Shown in pieces: positions 1-8,500 of a stretch of DNA of 53,711 bases. The notes under the pieces are model-generated. The model saw only the letters and a list, made by a program, of their open reading frames with translations. It did no database searches and was not told the origin of the DNA. The translations under genes and the position numbers were made by a program. Source of the stretch: a virus. The DNA is taken from the IMG/VR virus record IMGVR_UViG_3300014050_000031, positions 1 through 53,711 of that record; one strand, written 5' to 3'. How positions within the stretch are numbered: the stretch's first letter is position 1; the number at the start of each line of letters is the position of its first letter.

Positions 1-1
1 A

Positions 2-1114
2 GTGGCTTCGGGGATTCCGAGGTTGGACTACTTCGCAAGTGGTGGCGTTGTTGGCTGCCCTGCGTTGCTTGTGGAGCCGAGTGCGCAGAACATTATGGCG
101 CAGTCCGAAACTTTGAGCGTAAGCGGAAATTGGACAAGAACTAATGTGTTGGTTTCGGGCAGCGCAATCGCATCGCCTGACGGCTTGGCTTCGGGGACTT
201 TGCTTGTGGCAACATCCGGAAGTGCTGAACACAACATAACTCGAGTTGCAGCCACTACAGTTACAAGCGGAACGGCAGTTACTACAAGTTGCTTTTTTAA
301 AGCGCATGGGACAAATACTTTTGCTCAATTAGTAATTGGCAATATAGGATTTTCGCCTGCAAGTCCATTTGCAAATTTCAATCTTACGGGTAGTGGTTCA
401 GTAACGGCGGGCAATTATACATCCGCATTCATTCAAAATTACGGCAATGGATGGTATCGTTGTGGCTTTACAACAACAGCAGCAGCCAATGGAACTCCTG
501 CAATTACTATTTGCCCAATCCTTGCAAGTGGAACTGGAAGAGCGACGACTTTTACAGGCGATGGCGTTAATGGCGTTTACGCTTGGGGCGCACAACTCGA
601 AACAGGCTCCGTCGCCACCTCCTACATACCAACTACGACTGGTAGCGTAACAAGAAACGCAGATTTAATCAACCTTACTGGTGCTACGGATTATATCGGG
701 CAGACTGAGGGTACTTTGTATGCTGAATTCACTTGGACAGGAAAAAATGGTGTTTTTAGAATTGACGATGGGACAAATAACAATACTATTGCGCTTGATT
801 ACATTAATGATACTTCACAAAGATTTAGAATTAGTGGGTCAGGCGCAGCGTTTGTCAATATAGCCACAACCAACTTTTTGTTAAATACAACCTATAAAGT
901 TGCTTGTGCATACAAATCAACCGATTCAACAATGTATGTCAATGGCGCACCGATTGCAAGTTCCAATGGCTCCTTTACATTTAATGGAACATTGAGTAGA
1001 ATTTTGCTTAGTGAGTCGGTTTCACTTGGTGTACCCGTTATGAAATTATCTTCCTTCGCTGTCTACAACAAAAGATTACCGAACGACCAACTTCAAGCGC
1101 TAACTACTTTATAA
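2..1114 (+). CDS. Phage tail fibre / receptor-binding protein, 5' truncated
   Basis: The reading frame is open at the left edge and its first codon is GTG, so the true start lies outside the window; 370 residues are visible. Near the visible start is a PRLDY motif followed about ten residues later by ALLVEPSAQN. This pairing is common in phage fibre and surface-binding proteins, usually just before a carbohydrate-binding or concanavalin-like domain. The middle is Gly/Ser/Thr rich and beta-like. The last 130 residues look like a LamG/concanavalin-type sandwich and end in a typical YNKRLPNDQLQAL tail. It lies directly before the lysis genes. Host recognition at the virion surface is inferred. 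Confidence 0.75.
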   Translation: MASGIPRLDYFASGGVVGCPALLVEPSAQNIMAQSETLSVSGNWTRTNVLVSGSAIASPDGLASGTLLVATSGSAEHNITRVAATTVTSGTAVTTSCFFKAHGTNTFAQLVIGNIGFSPASPFANFNLTGSGSVTAGNYTSAFIQNYGNGWYRCGFTTTAAANGTPAITICPILASGTGRATTFTGDGVNGVYAWGAQLETGSVATSYIPTTTGSVTRNADLINLTGATDYIGQTEGTLYAEFTWTGKNGVFRIDDGTNNNTIALDYINDTSQRFRISGSGAAFVNIATTNFLLNTTYKVACAYKSTDSTMYVNGAPIASSNGSFTFNGTLSRILLSESVSLGVPVMKLSSFAVYNKRLPNDQLQALTTL

Positions 1115-1126
1115 AACAAACACAAA

Positions 1127-1399
1127 ATGGACTTCCCGATTTCAGAGTCAATAACCGCAGTCATTGCAGGAGTCATTGGATGGCTCACCGGTGGTAAAAT
1201 CCAAAAGGAATCTGCCGAGATACAGAACGCCAAAGCAGTTCTTGCGATGTGGCAGGAAACAGCAGAAGCCCAAAAGCTTGAGATAGAGGCAATGAGGAGA
1301 GAAATACAAGCGCTACGCGAGAAACTTGACGAAATGGAAACCCATGTCCGAAAGATTGAGTCAGAAAACATTGAGTTGAAAAGATTGCTCAACAAATGA
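1127..1399 (+). CDS. Small membrane protein, holin-like
   Basis: This 90-residue protein has one hydrophobic segment near the N-terminus (about residues 9-22), then a long charged coiled coil to the C-terminus with many Glu, Lys and Arg. The gene overlaps the endolysin start by four bases (ATGA), so the two are translationally coupled. A small membrane protein directly before an endolysin is usually a holin or another lysis accessory. The single membrane segment plus coiled coil would also fit an i-spanin-like protein. Role inferred from position. Confidence 0.65.
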   Translation: MDFPISESITAVIAGVIGWLTGGKIQKESAEIQNAKAVLAMWQETAEAQKLEIEAMRREIQALREKLDEMETHVRKIESENIELKRLLNK

Positions 1400-1986
1400 A
1401 CCTAGACGACCTAAGCATACCCGACAAGGTAAAAGCCGAACTTTGGCATGTAATGTCCAAGTTCGGCATCAATACACCCGATCGATTAGCGCACTTCCTC
1501 GGGCAATGCCACCACGAAAGCGGTGGATTTAAGTTCACCACGGAGAACACGAACTATTCCGAGGTAGGGCTGAAGAAACACTTCAACAAGTACTTCAAGG
1601 ACAAAGACATCTCCAAGTACGCCCGTAAACCCGAGAAAATCGCCAATCTCGTGTACGGCAATCGTATGGGGAATGGCGATGAAGCCTCCGGAGATGGATT
1701 CCGATTCAGAGGTCGTGGCTACATACATCTGACCGGGAAGAACAACTACAGAGCCTTTGACAAGTTCGTGGACGATGACATCGTCCTTAATCCCGACCTG
1801 GTAGCAACCAAGTACCCCCTGCTCTCAGCAGCCTGGTTTTGGGATGTCAACGACTTAAACGAGATTTGTGACAAGGGGGTGAATAAGTCCACTATCTTTG
1901 CTGTGACAAAGAAGGTCAATAATGGAATCAAGGGGCTGGAGGAACGGTCTATTTTGACCACGAGGTACAAGATCGAGTTATCCTGA
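1396..1986 (+). CDS. Endolysin, glycoside hydrolase family 19 (chitinase/lysozyme-like)
   Basis: The 196-residue protein has the features of phage GH19 lysins. LAHFLGQCHHESGGF carries the catalytic glutamate (HES, about residue 42), a second acidic stretch TTENTNYSE follows, and the signature FRGRGYIHLTGKNNY starts at about residue 103, followed by the AAWFW region. The enzyme would cleave peptidoglycan glycan strands at the end of infection. No signal peptide is visible, so it would need the upstream holin-like protein to reach the wall. The start is fixed by the ATGA overlap with that gene. Length is normal for single-domain phage GH19 enzymes. Confidence 0.9.
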   Translation: MNLDDLSIPDKVKAELWHVMSKFGINTPDRLAHFLGQCHHESGGFKFTTENTNYSEVGLKKHFNKYFKDKDISKYARKPEKIANLVYGNRMGNGDEASGDGFRFRGRGYIHLTGKNNYRAFDKFVDDDIVLNPDLVATKYPLLSAAWFWDVNDLNEICDKGVNKSTIFAVTKKVNNGIKGLEERSILTTRYKIELS

Positions 1987-2038
1987 CGGGAACTTGACCG
2001 AGCCTATTTTGGTTATTGTATTGACTAAACGCCAAACT

Positions 2039-2215
2039 ATGTTTAACGAAGATGACGACCTGTTGCCCGAAGAGCTAGACCTCATTGAGCAAGAGGATGA
2101 CGATGATGATGATTTTGATGCCATTGACAAGGAGTGGTTCGAGCAGCTTGAGAATATGAAGGTTCCTTCTTGCAACATGGACGATCCGGACGAGTGTTTA
2201 AATTGCGGCTCATGA
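2039..2215 (+). CDS. Small acidic hypothetical protein
   Basis: This is a 58-residue, very acidic protein with Asp/Glu runs in the first half and a Cys-rich end (CNMDDPDECLNCGS). The frame can be extended upstream to a TTG at 1994, but the ATG at 2039 is preferred because the composition changes sharply there and the upstream residues look like untranslated sequence. It overlaps the next gene by ATGA. No family is recognised. The three C-terminal cysteines could bind a metal. Confidence 0.6.
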   Translation: MFNEDDDLLPEELDLIEQEDDDDDDFDAIDKEWFEQLENMKVPSCNMDDPDECLNCGS

Positions 2216-2508
2216 AACGTGTCGATAAAGCTCAAATGCCTTGCAATAAGCCAAGGCCATCCACCAAGCCAGGTAAGAAGCGTATGGTCAAAGGGTGTGA
2301 AGGCGGTAAGGAGAAACTGATTCACTACGGAGCCGAAGGATACGGCCACAATTATAGCGATGCAGCTCGTAAGTCATTCCGGGCAAGGCATAGCTGTGAT
2401 ACAGCAACAAGCAAGGTAACGGCTCGTCATTGGGCCTGTAAAGACCTTTGGGCAGGACCCGGAGGCAGTAAAAAGGCATCACCTAAAAACAGAAAGGGAA
2501 AGTACTAA
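2212..2508 (+). CDS. Small basic conserved phage protein
   Basis: The 98-residue basic protein contains EGGKEKLIHYG, then SDAARKSFRARHSCDTA, then WACKDLWAGPGGS. This combination recurs in small proteins of many environmental podoviruses and other aquatic phages, with no assigned function. The ATG at 2212 overlaps the previous stop (ATGA), which makes it preferable to the upstream in-frame ATG at 2170. The stop overlaps the next start (TAATG). The high Lys/Arg content suggests nucleic acid binding or a virion-associated role, which is inference. Confidence 0.75.
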   Translation: MKRVDKAQMPCNKPRPSTKPGKKRMVKGCEGGKEKLIHYGAEGYGHNYSDAARKSFRARHSCDTATSKVTARHWACKDLWAGPGGSKKASPKNRKGKY

Positions 2509-2789
2509 TGAAATGTTCCTCATCCTGTAAATGTTCCTCCTGCTCCAAGAAGGGCAGGTCAGCACGTTACTATGCAGCCAATCCCGAATCAAGGGAGAAG
2601 AAGAAGGAATACGACACCAAGTACCACTCCACCCCGGAGCGTGTCAAGTACCGCACGGAGTTGAATCGCAAGAACCGGGAGATGGGTAGCAAGAAGGGCG
2701 ATGGCAAGGACGTTTCCCACACCAAGAAGGGTGGATTCGTTCTGGAATCAGCTTCCAAGAACCGGGCTAGAAACCGAGGGAAGAAATGA
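2508..2789 (+). CDS. Small basic conserved phage protein with Cys-rich N-terminus
   Basis: This 93-residue, very basic protein opens with a cysteine cluster (CSSSCKCSSC) that could bind a metal. The core GRSARYYAANPESREKKKEY and the late KDVSHTKKGG/NRARNRG motifs belong to a family I remember from aquatic phages and large DNA viruses, without known function. It is coupled to both neighbours (TAATG before, ATGA after). It may be a packaged basic protein or a DNA-binding protein; the sequence does not decide. Confidence 0.75.
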   Translation: MKCSSSCKCSSCSKKGRSARYYAANPESREKKKEYDTKYHSTPERVKYRTELNRKNREMGSKKGDGKDVSHTKKGGFVLESASKNRARNRGKK

Positions 2790-3124
2790 AAGACGCATGC
2801 TACAACAAGGTAAAAGCACAGTACGATGTATTTCCATCCGCTAGGGCAAGTCAGGCTATTGCCAAATGCCGTAAAGGTTCGGGCAATGTCCGTAAGACCG
2901 AGAAGGGCACAAGTTTGAAGAGATGGGAGAAAGAGAACTGGGTAGACCAAAAGACAGGCCGAGCCTGTGGAGCTGGTGGGAAGAACGAGTACTGCCGTCC
3001 AACCAAGAAGGTGTCCGAGAAAACCCCCAAAACGACTTCAGAGATCAGCCGCTCTACGCTCCAAAAGAAGATTGCGGAGAAGGAACGCGTCGGAATGGGC
3101 AAGAGAGTTAAGTCAATCAAATAG
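2786..3124 (+). CDS. Small basic protein, DUF5872-like
   Basis: The 112-residue basic protein reads DACYNKVKAQYDVFPSARAS, then LKRWEKENWVDQKTG, then EYCRPTKKVSEKTP. These blocks match my memory of a DUF5872-type family shared by phages and giant viruses; no biochemical role is known. The start overlaps the previous stop by four bases. It is the third of three coupled small basic proteins, which suggests they act together, perhaps in the virion. Confidence 0.75.
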   Translation: MKDACYNKVKAQYDVFPSARASQAIAKCRKGSGNVRKTEKGTSLKRWEKENWVDQKTGRACGAGGKNEYCRPTKKVSEKTPKTTSEISRSTLQKKIAEKERVGMGKRVKSIK

Positions 3125-3126
3125 AT

Positions 3127-4545
3127 ATGCTTTACGATCCATTCAGGTTCTATGATACACCGCCTCCTGCTCCAACATACTTTGGGGGGACATTGCCTAC
3201 CGTTAATGTCAGGCCTTCCTATCCGGGCGACTATGTTGCAAATCGTGTAAGACAGGGTGGTGGTAGGTTTTTCAACACACTTGGATCGTTCCTTGGCCAA
3301 CCGCAAAGAGATGCCGTTGAGTTAGTGACGGGGGTTGAACAAACGCCTTCCGAAGCTATGGGTATTGAAAACCCATACGGAGCATTTGCGGTTGATGCTA
3401 TTCTTGACCCGCTAAATGTCGGCCCGACATTTCTTGCTAGGAATATGTTGAGAAATCCGTTTAGGGTTTTTAACTCTTATGGCAGAAACCAGGTTCCATT
3501 AAACAGCATTGGGGTGGCATCCGACGTACCAGCATCGTATGGAAAAGCTAATTACTCGCCAGAAGAATTGCGGGAGGCTATTGAAATGGCTAATAGAGAT
3601 TTGAAAGCCTTTGGAGAGTCGCCATATAATATAGAGAAAGTAAGGGCAATTAGGGAAGAGGAACTTCGTAAACACTTAAACAGCAGGAGTTATAAGTCAT
3701 TCATTGATAATTACAGAAACAGTAGCGCTATACCTGTTAAAAATCTTGTTTCTTTTCTTAGGAGTCAGGAGAAGTTGTATGTGCCAATGAATCTCTATCC
3801 GTTTAATGGCCCGCTAATTGTTGATGATGCCAAAAAGTTTGCTGATAGATTTTATTCTCAAAAAATGACGTCCCCAAACATTCAAGTCATGAGCACTACA
3901 CATCCGTATGCTGTCGCTAATGAAGATGTTTCAGGCGTGTATTTCCCTGGCAAAAAAAGAGTTAGTCTTTTCCCAAAAAATGAAAGAATTTATGACCCTA
4001 AAAATAGATTAGGTGGCGATGAGGCATATGTTGTTGATAAACGGTCAAAATCACTACAAGATTTGTACTTAACAATGATACATGAGGGAACGCACGGAAG
4101 AGCTTTTAGATTAGGAGTTACCGATACTGAGAGAAAAATATTGTACGACGCATGGAAAGATATTATTGGTGACGATGCGATTAAACTTTCAAAATCTAAT
4201 CCAATGGGTAAACAACCTCTTAAAGGCAAACCCCGATGGTGGAGTGTAAAAGATGGTCCTAGGATACCACAATTTGAAACAGAGGCGCTTCAGGGTGAGT
4301 TAAGGATGCTTTTAAATGATAAAGATGGAAGCAGGATTTACAGCGAAAAGGATATACCGGAAATAAAGAAGGCTATCAAAAGACTTGCGAGTAAGGGAAT
4401 GGTGTATTTGAGCGATATTAAAAAATCCCCGGAAATCATTGAAAAAATAGATTTAAAGCCATTAATTAAGTCTTTGAATAAAATAGGGTTTGCAACAACG
4501 GCCCCATACGTTGCCACTAAATTACCGGACAATAATAAAGAATAA
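3127..4545 (+). CDS. Hypothetical protein with HExxH metallopeptidase-like motif
   Basis: This 472-residue protein has a Pro/Tyr-rich N-terminus, and the middle is mostly charged and helical. At residues 319-323 it has HEGTH, which fits the zinc-binding HExxH pattern, within LTMIHEGTHGRAFRLG, the sort of helix expected in such enzymes. A third ligand is not obvious; E and D residues follow in the next 80 positions. It lies between the small basic proteins and the second membrane-protein gene, two bases after the previous stop. It could be a virion-borne or lysis-stage peptidase, or only a structural relative. The motif is seen; the activity is inferred. Confidence 0.6.
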   Translation: MLYDPFRFYDTPPPAPTYFGGTLPTVNVRPSYPGDYVANRVRQGGGRFFNTLGSFLGQPQRDAVELVTGVEQTPSEAMGIENPYGAFAVDAILDPLNVGPTFLARNMLRNPFRVFNSYGRNQVPLNSIGVASDVPASYGKANYSPEELREAIEMANRDLKAFGESPYNIEKVRAIREEELRKHLNSRSYKSFIDNYRNSSAIPVKNLVSFLRSQEKLYVPMNLYPFNGPLIVDDAKKFADRFYSQKMTSPNIQVMSTTHPYAVANEDVSGVYFPGKKRVSLFPKNERIYDPKNRLGGDEAYVVDKRSKSLQDLYLTMIHEGTHGRAFRLGVTDTERKILYDAWKDIIGDDAIKLSKSNPMGKQPLKGKPRWWSVKDGPRIPQFETEALQGELRMLLNDKDGSRIYSEKDIPEIKKAIKRLASKGMVYLSDIKKSPEIIEKIDLKPLIKSLNKIGFATTAPYVATKLPDNNKE

Positions 4546-4550
4546 CTAGT

Positions 4551-4715
4551 ATGCCACTCAAGAAAGCAAGAGGAACCAGCAAGAAGGCCATGAACAAGGC
4601 CGTATCTGCAAACATCCAGGAACTAACACGGGCTAACCGGGAGAAACCTGCCGGCAAGAAACGAAGCGAAAAACAAATCGATGCTATCGCATACTCCGCA
4701 GCAAGAAAGAAATGA
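4551..4715 (+). CDS. Small basic conserved phage protein, 54 aa
   Basis: This is a short Lys/Arg-rich protein starting MPLKKARGTSKKAMNKAVSA and ending in DAIAYSAARKK. The MPLKK start, the central ANIQEL and the AIAYSAARKK end are typical of a widespread family of tiny phage proteins found near structural or packaging genes; function unknown. It begins five bases after the HExxH gene and overlaps the next gene (ATGA at 4712-4715), which supports it as a real coupled gene. Confidence 0.75.
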   Translation: MPLKKARGTSKKAMNKAVSANIQELTRANREKPAGKKRSEKQIDAIAYSAARKK

Positions 4716-5329
4716 CCATAGACGAAAACGCCAAACACTACCTGGTCCACGGATTGTGGATCGTTGTCCTCCTTTTTAGCCTTCAGACCTGCATGCAGGA
4801 GAGAGAAAGGAGAAAGGAAAAAGAAGCTTTTATTGAGGCCATTCAAGACAGCGTAGTACACTACAAGAAGATTGGGGACGAGGTGTATGCTCAGAACGCT
4901 CTACGGAGCCTCACAATCAACGAACTCAAGGCAAGTAATGTCAAGGGTAAGGCAGAGATAAAGAAGCTCTCTAAGAGGCTCTCTGAGGCTCTGGCATTTG
5001 TTGACGTTATGGTGGTCCATGATACGGTCCGATCGGTGATTACCCAAAGAGATACCGTTCTTGGTTCGTTCACCTACCAGGACTCCTGTTTGGCCCTAGC
5101 GGTAGAGGGAGACAGCATTGCCTATAAGATGGCGCCATTAAGCCTTCAGTTGATTCAGCATCGCGATGGGGACTTGGTTATTGCATCCGCCAAGGTGGAC
5201 GGGTGCGGGGTTGTGACCAAGATATCCGGATTCTCCGTGGTACAGCCCAAGAAGAAGTGGTACGAGCACCCGGTGCTTGTAGGAGTTCTTGGCTTTACCG
5301 CAGGAGTTCTTGCTATTTCAAGACCTTAA
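4712..5329 (+). CDS. Membrane protein with coiled coil, spanin-like
   Basis: This 205-residue protein has a hydrophobic segment near the N-terminus (about residues 11-26, WIVVLLFSLQTC), a long charged coiled coil (about 27-85), a beta-rich middle with HDTV and RDTV repeats, and a second hydrophobic segment at the C-terminus (VLVGVLGFTAGVLAI). Proteins of this plan are common near the lysis genes of Bacteroidota phages and prophages, where they are usually unnamed or called spanin- or holin-associated. It is the last gene of the left plus-strand block. Its 3' end overlaps a convergent gene by 17 bases. Confidence 0.65.
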   Translation: MTIDENAKHYLVHGLWIVVLLFSLQTCMQERERRKEKEAFIEAIQDSVVHYKKIGDEVYAQNALRSLTINELKASNVKGKAEIKKLSKRLSEALAFVDVMVVHDTVRSVITQRDTVLGSFTYQDSCLALAVEGDSIAYKMAPLSLQLIQHRDGDLVIASAKVDGCGVVTKISGFSVVQPKKKWYEHPVLVGVLGFTAGVLAISRP

Positions 5330-5594
5330 AGGATAGATCTACTTGTATCCCCAAGACGTGGGCTAATGCCATTACGTCTTTTTGTGACGCATAATTCTTG
5401 TTGCCTTTTTCAAAATAGGGTGTGCTCATGTACTTTTGTATCCTTTGGTAATCAAGTTCATTTTCAGAGCATACTTTTAACAAAGAGGATTGCTTTCTCT
5501 TTATTTGTAACTTGATTAGTTGCCTCAATCGGCTGTTGCTTCTAAGAACGCAGTACTTGAAAGAACTCAGTTCAATTGGATCATCATTTGTCAT
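5313..5594 (-). CDS. Putative helix-turn-helix protein
   Basis: The 93-residue basic protein has predicted helices SSLLKVCSEN, DYQRIQKYMS and SQKDVMALAHVLGI, which resemble the helix-turn-helix core and trailing helix of XRE/Cro-type regulators. The start overlaps the stop of the 3001-aa gene by 11 bases, so it is probably co-transcribed as the last gene of the late block. It could regulate late or early genes. The match is by eye only and moderate. Confidence 0.55.
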   Translation of the reverse strand: MTNDDPIELSSFKYCVLRSNSRLRQLIKLQIKRKQSSLLKVCSENELDYQRIQKYMSTPYFEKGNKNYASQKDVMALAHVLGIQVDLSFKVLK

Positions 5595-8500
5595 CCAAGA
5601 GGTTTCTTACTTTTTCTATTTCTGACTCAGAAAGAATGTCGTTTCCTACATTTGCGCTGTCTAACCTAATAATATAATTAGATCTTTCTTTAAGGTCATT
5701 GATGGAGTTTATTTTTTTGGCTATAGCTTTTACTTTTGACTCACTTGATAGCCTAGCGAAATCCAAGAACTCATCGGGTACCTGGCCTGTAAAATATCCC
5801 TTATTAAAGCTCTTTATTAAACCTTCATACTGATCTTGAGTCATAGAGTATTCTCTAGCCGCATATTCGGTGTATCGCTTAACCTTGTCTAAAGATTTGT
5901 CTCTTTCGGCACCAGTCTGTCTAGCAGCCCTAAAGCCCAAGTCCTTCATCATAGAGTTTAACTCTTTTATGTTTGACTTTTGGATCTCATCCTTTTCAAT
6001 TTTTGTTTTAGGCTCAATTTTGCCCTTCAGTACCTGCTCTTGGTAGTGCTTCTCCGACCAAGACTTGTTAAATATGTCTGTAGCCCTAAGCATTCTTTCC
6101 ATAGCATTGTAATCCCTTGTGGCCGCTTCTGCAAATTGGTCAAAAATCTCAAAGAGTCTAGCTAATGGTATGCCTGTCAATGCCGATCCAGCATTAGCAA
6201 TTCCTCGCAATATTTCGCCTTCATCAAATGACTCAAAGGCATCACCAATCTGACGAAACTTTACTGAAAGGCCAGGAGCGCCTGAAGATATGTAATCAGA
6301 TAGTTTTTCGGCAGCCATATTAAATTTCTCCCTAGCTGATGCCTCATCGTATTTCTCTTGATCAAACGAGTCCGTAATAAATGGTTTTATTCCAACAGTA
6401 AACATTAGGTTTCCTGGGACGCCAAAGCCTGAGAAAAACCCGCTCAACAACTCCGTGTAATACTTTGACTCTGACTCTTTTTGTCTTTTTGATTTCTTTA
6501 AGTCTTTGTCTTCATCGTCATCGCCAAAGCCAAGTGCCCCATAAACCAACTCGGGAGTTCTTGAAACAAGCGTGAATAAGGCCGTACTTATGAGTCCAAA
6601 TTGCAGCATAATGTAGGCATGTCTTGCTGGATCCCCTATGCCTTTTGATAACAATTGTGCAGAAAGGATTGCACCTCTCATCATCTGTTGGCTAGCCGTC
6701 TGGTAACTCATAAGAAGTCTTAAAAGAGGATTTCTTTGAGCATTACTAATCAGCATGTTGTTCCCTGATTGTTGCGACGCGTTCGTTGCCTTATAAAGTT
6801 CAAAGCTAGCATCATTTTGAGCCGCTATTCTTGCGCTGCTTTCATCCATCGTCTTTATGTATTCCTTATACCTTTCGTTCTTGATAGAATCATAAAGAGG
6901 TCCTCCACCGATAGCAATTGACAAAAAGTCAAAAACCGCCGTTGGAGTGTATCCTATTTTGAGCATTTTGTCAACTAATGAGAAAATGTCAATTTGCCCA
7001 TCTTTCGTCCTTCTCTCTAGTTCTCTTGCGTCAATGCTGAATATTCTACCTCCGAATCTCTCCTTGACCCACGACATACTTTGGATTTCTTTTATCGTAG
7101 AAATCCAATTCATTGATTTAACTGAACTGAAATATTTACCAATACTGGGGGCTAATGGGGCAAAATTCAGCAAGGCAATAGGCTGGAAAAGAGCGGCCCT
7201 TGTGTTAAACCACATCTGACCTAATACGGATCTGTTCACCCAATTAGCAACTCCTTCGCCAATAATCTTTGCTTCTATCTTTGAACTCTTATTTGTGACG
7301 ACTCTTTGTACATTTGACTTTATTGAATTGGCGCCGGCTTCTCCATATTTATTTTTTATCAATGTCATCTGCTCTTTGCCAAACATAGCCTTAGCATTAT
7401 TCAACAGGGGCATTCTGGTGACCATGTCAATCATTCCATCCATGTAGTTGTTATACTTGTACGCTACATTTGAGAAAATAATTTGCCCTCCATCTCCCCT
7501 TGAGATAACATTGTTTGACATTACCGACATCACTCCGTCCTTATTTGGTGAACTAAGAACATCAATAGATTCATCAATCATTGCATCATCGCCGACTATT
7601 GACAGCGGAGAATACGGTATAGACTGAGGTATGTTGTTTGAATAAACCTTATTAAGGATTTCTATAGCCCTTGCGTTTTCTTCGGCATTCTTTGAGAAAG
7701 AAGAGTTCTTATCGTATTGTTTAGGATCAAATGAAATCGTGCTATATCCGTAATTTGTTAAGGTGGGCAATATCTGTTCATTTAGGAAATCTTGGTATGC
7801 CTGAGTGATTTCGCTTACAGCCCTCATTAATCCTTCATCATTTAACACATAGTCAATGATGCTATCTATATCTTCCTTGTTGTAGTTGACGAGCCCTTCT
7901 CCACCTGCCCTAACTAGAGCATCCGGATCCCTAAGCATCATAAATGTGTCTATTATTTGCCCAATAGTCAGCCCATCTTCACTCGTTCCTTCTGCATACA
8001 CATCTCCTATCCTTAGGACAATTGACTTTATCTTTTTGGAAATATCAATGTTAAAGCCGGCATTCTTTAGTTTTTCGGATATTTTATCAAATCTGCCGAT
8101 TTGTTGCTTTAATTCATCTCTGTTGAAATCGGCTTTCCAAATTAAGTCAATAAAGTTTTTCTCAAAGAAATCGTAAGATTCATCGTTGTTGGAAAATACG
8201 GCAACTATATTCCTTGTGTCAAAAAAATGATCAAACTTCAGTTTACTTGCAAATTTTCCAAATCTTCCTAAAAGACTTTTGTTTCGCAAGGTATTCCGAT
8301 TTGTGTCTATGGCGATTACGGAGTACGAATTGCTTTCAAAAAAGTCTTTCCATTCAGATATGTTTTTCCTATCTACCTCTTGAATCTGTCCACTTTCGTT
8401 ATCAATAATATAAAAGGTAACACCCGGTCTTTTTGACTTCTCTTCGGCCGACTTGTAATCATTGACCTTTTCCGATGTCCCCAAAGAATTTGATATAGCT

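Noticed and set aside
1486-1728. Minus-strand frame opposite the endolysin
   Set aside because: The plus-strand frame has full GH19 motifs; the minus frame has none.
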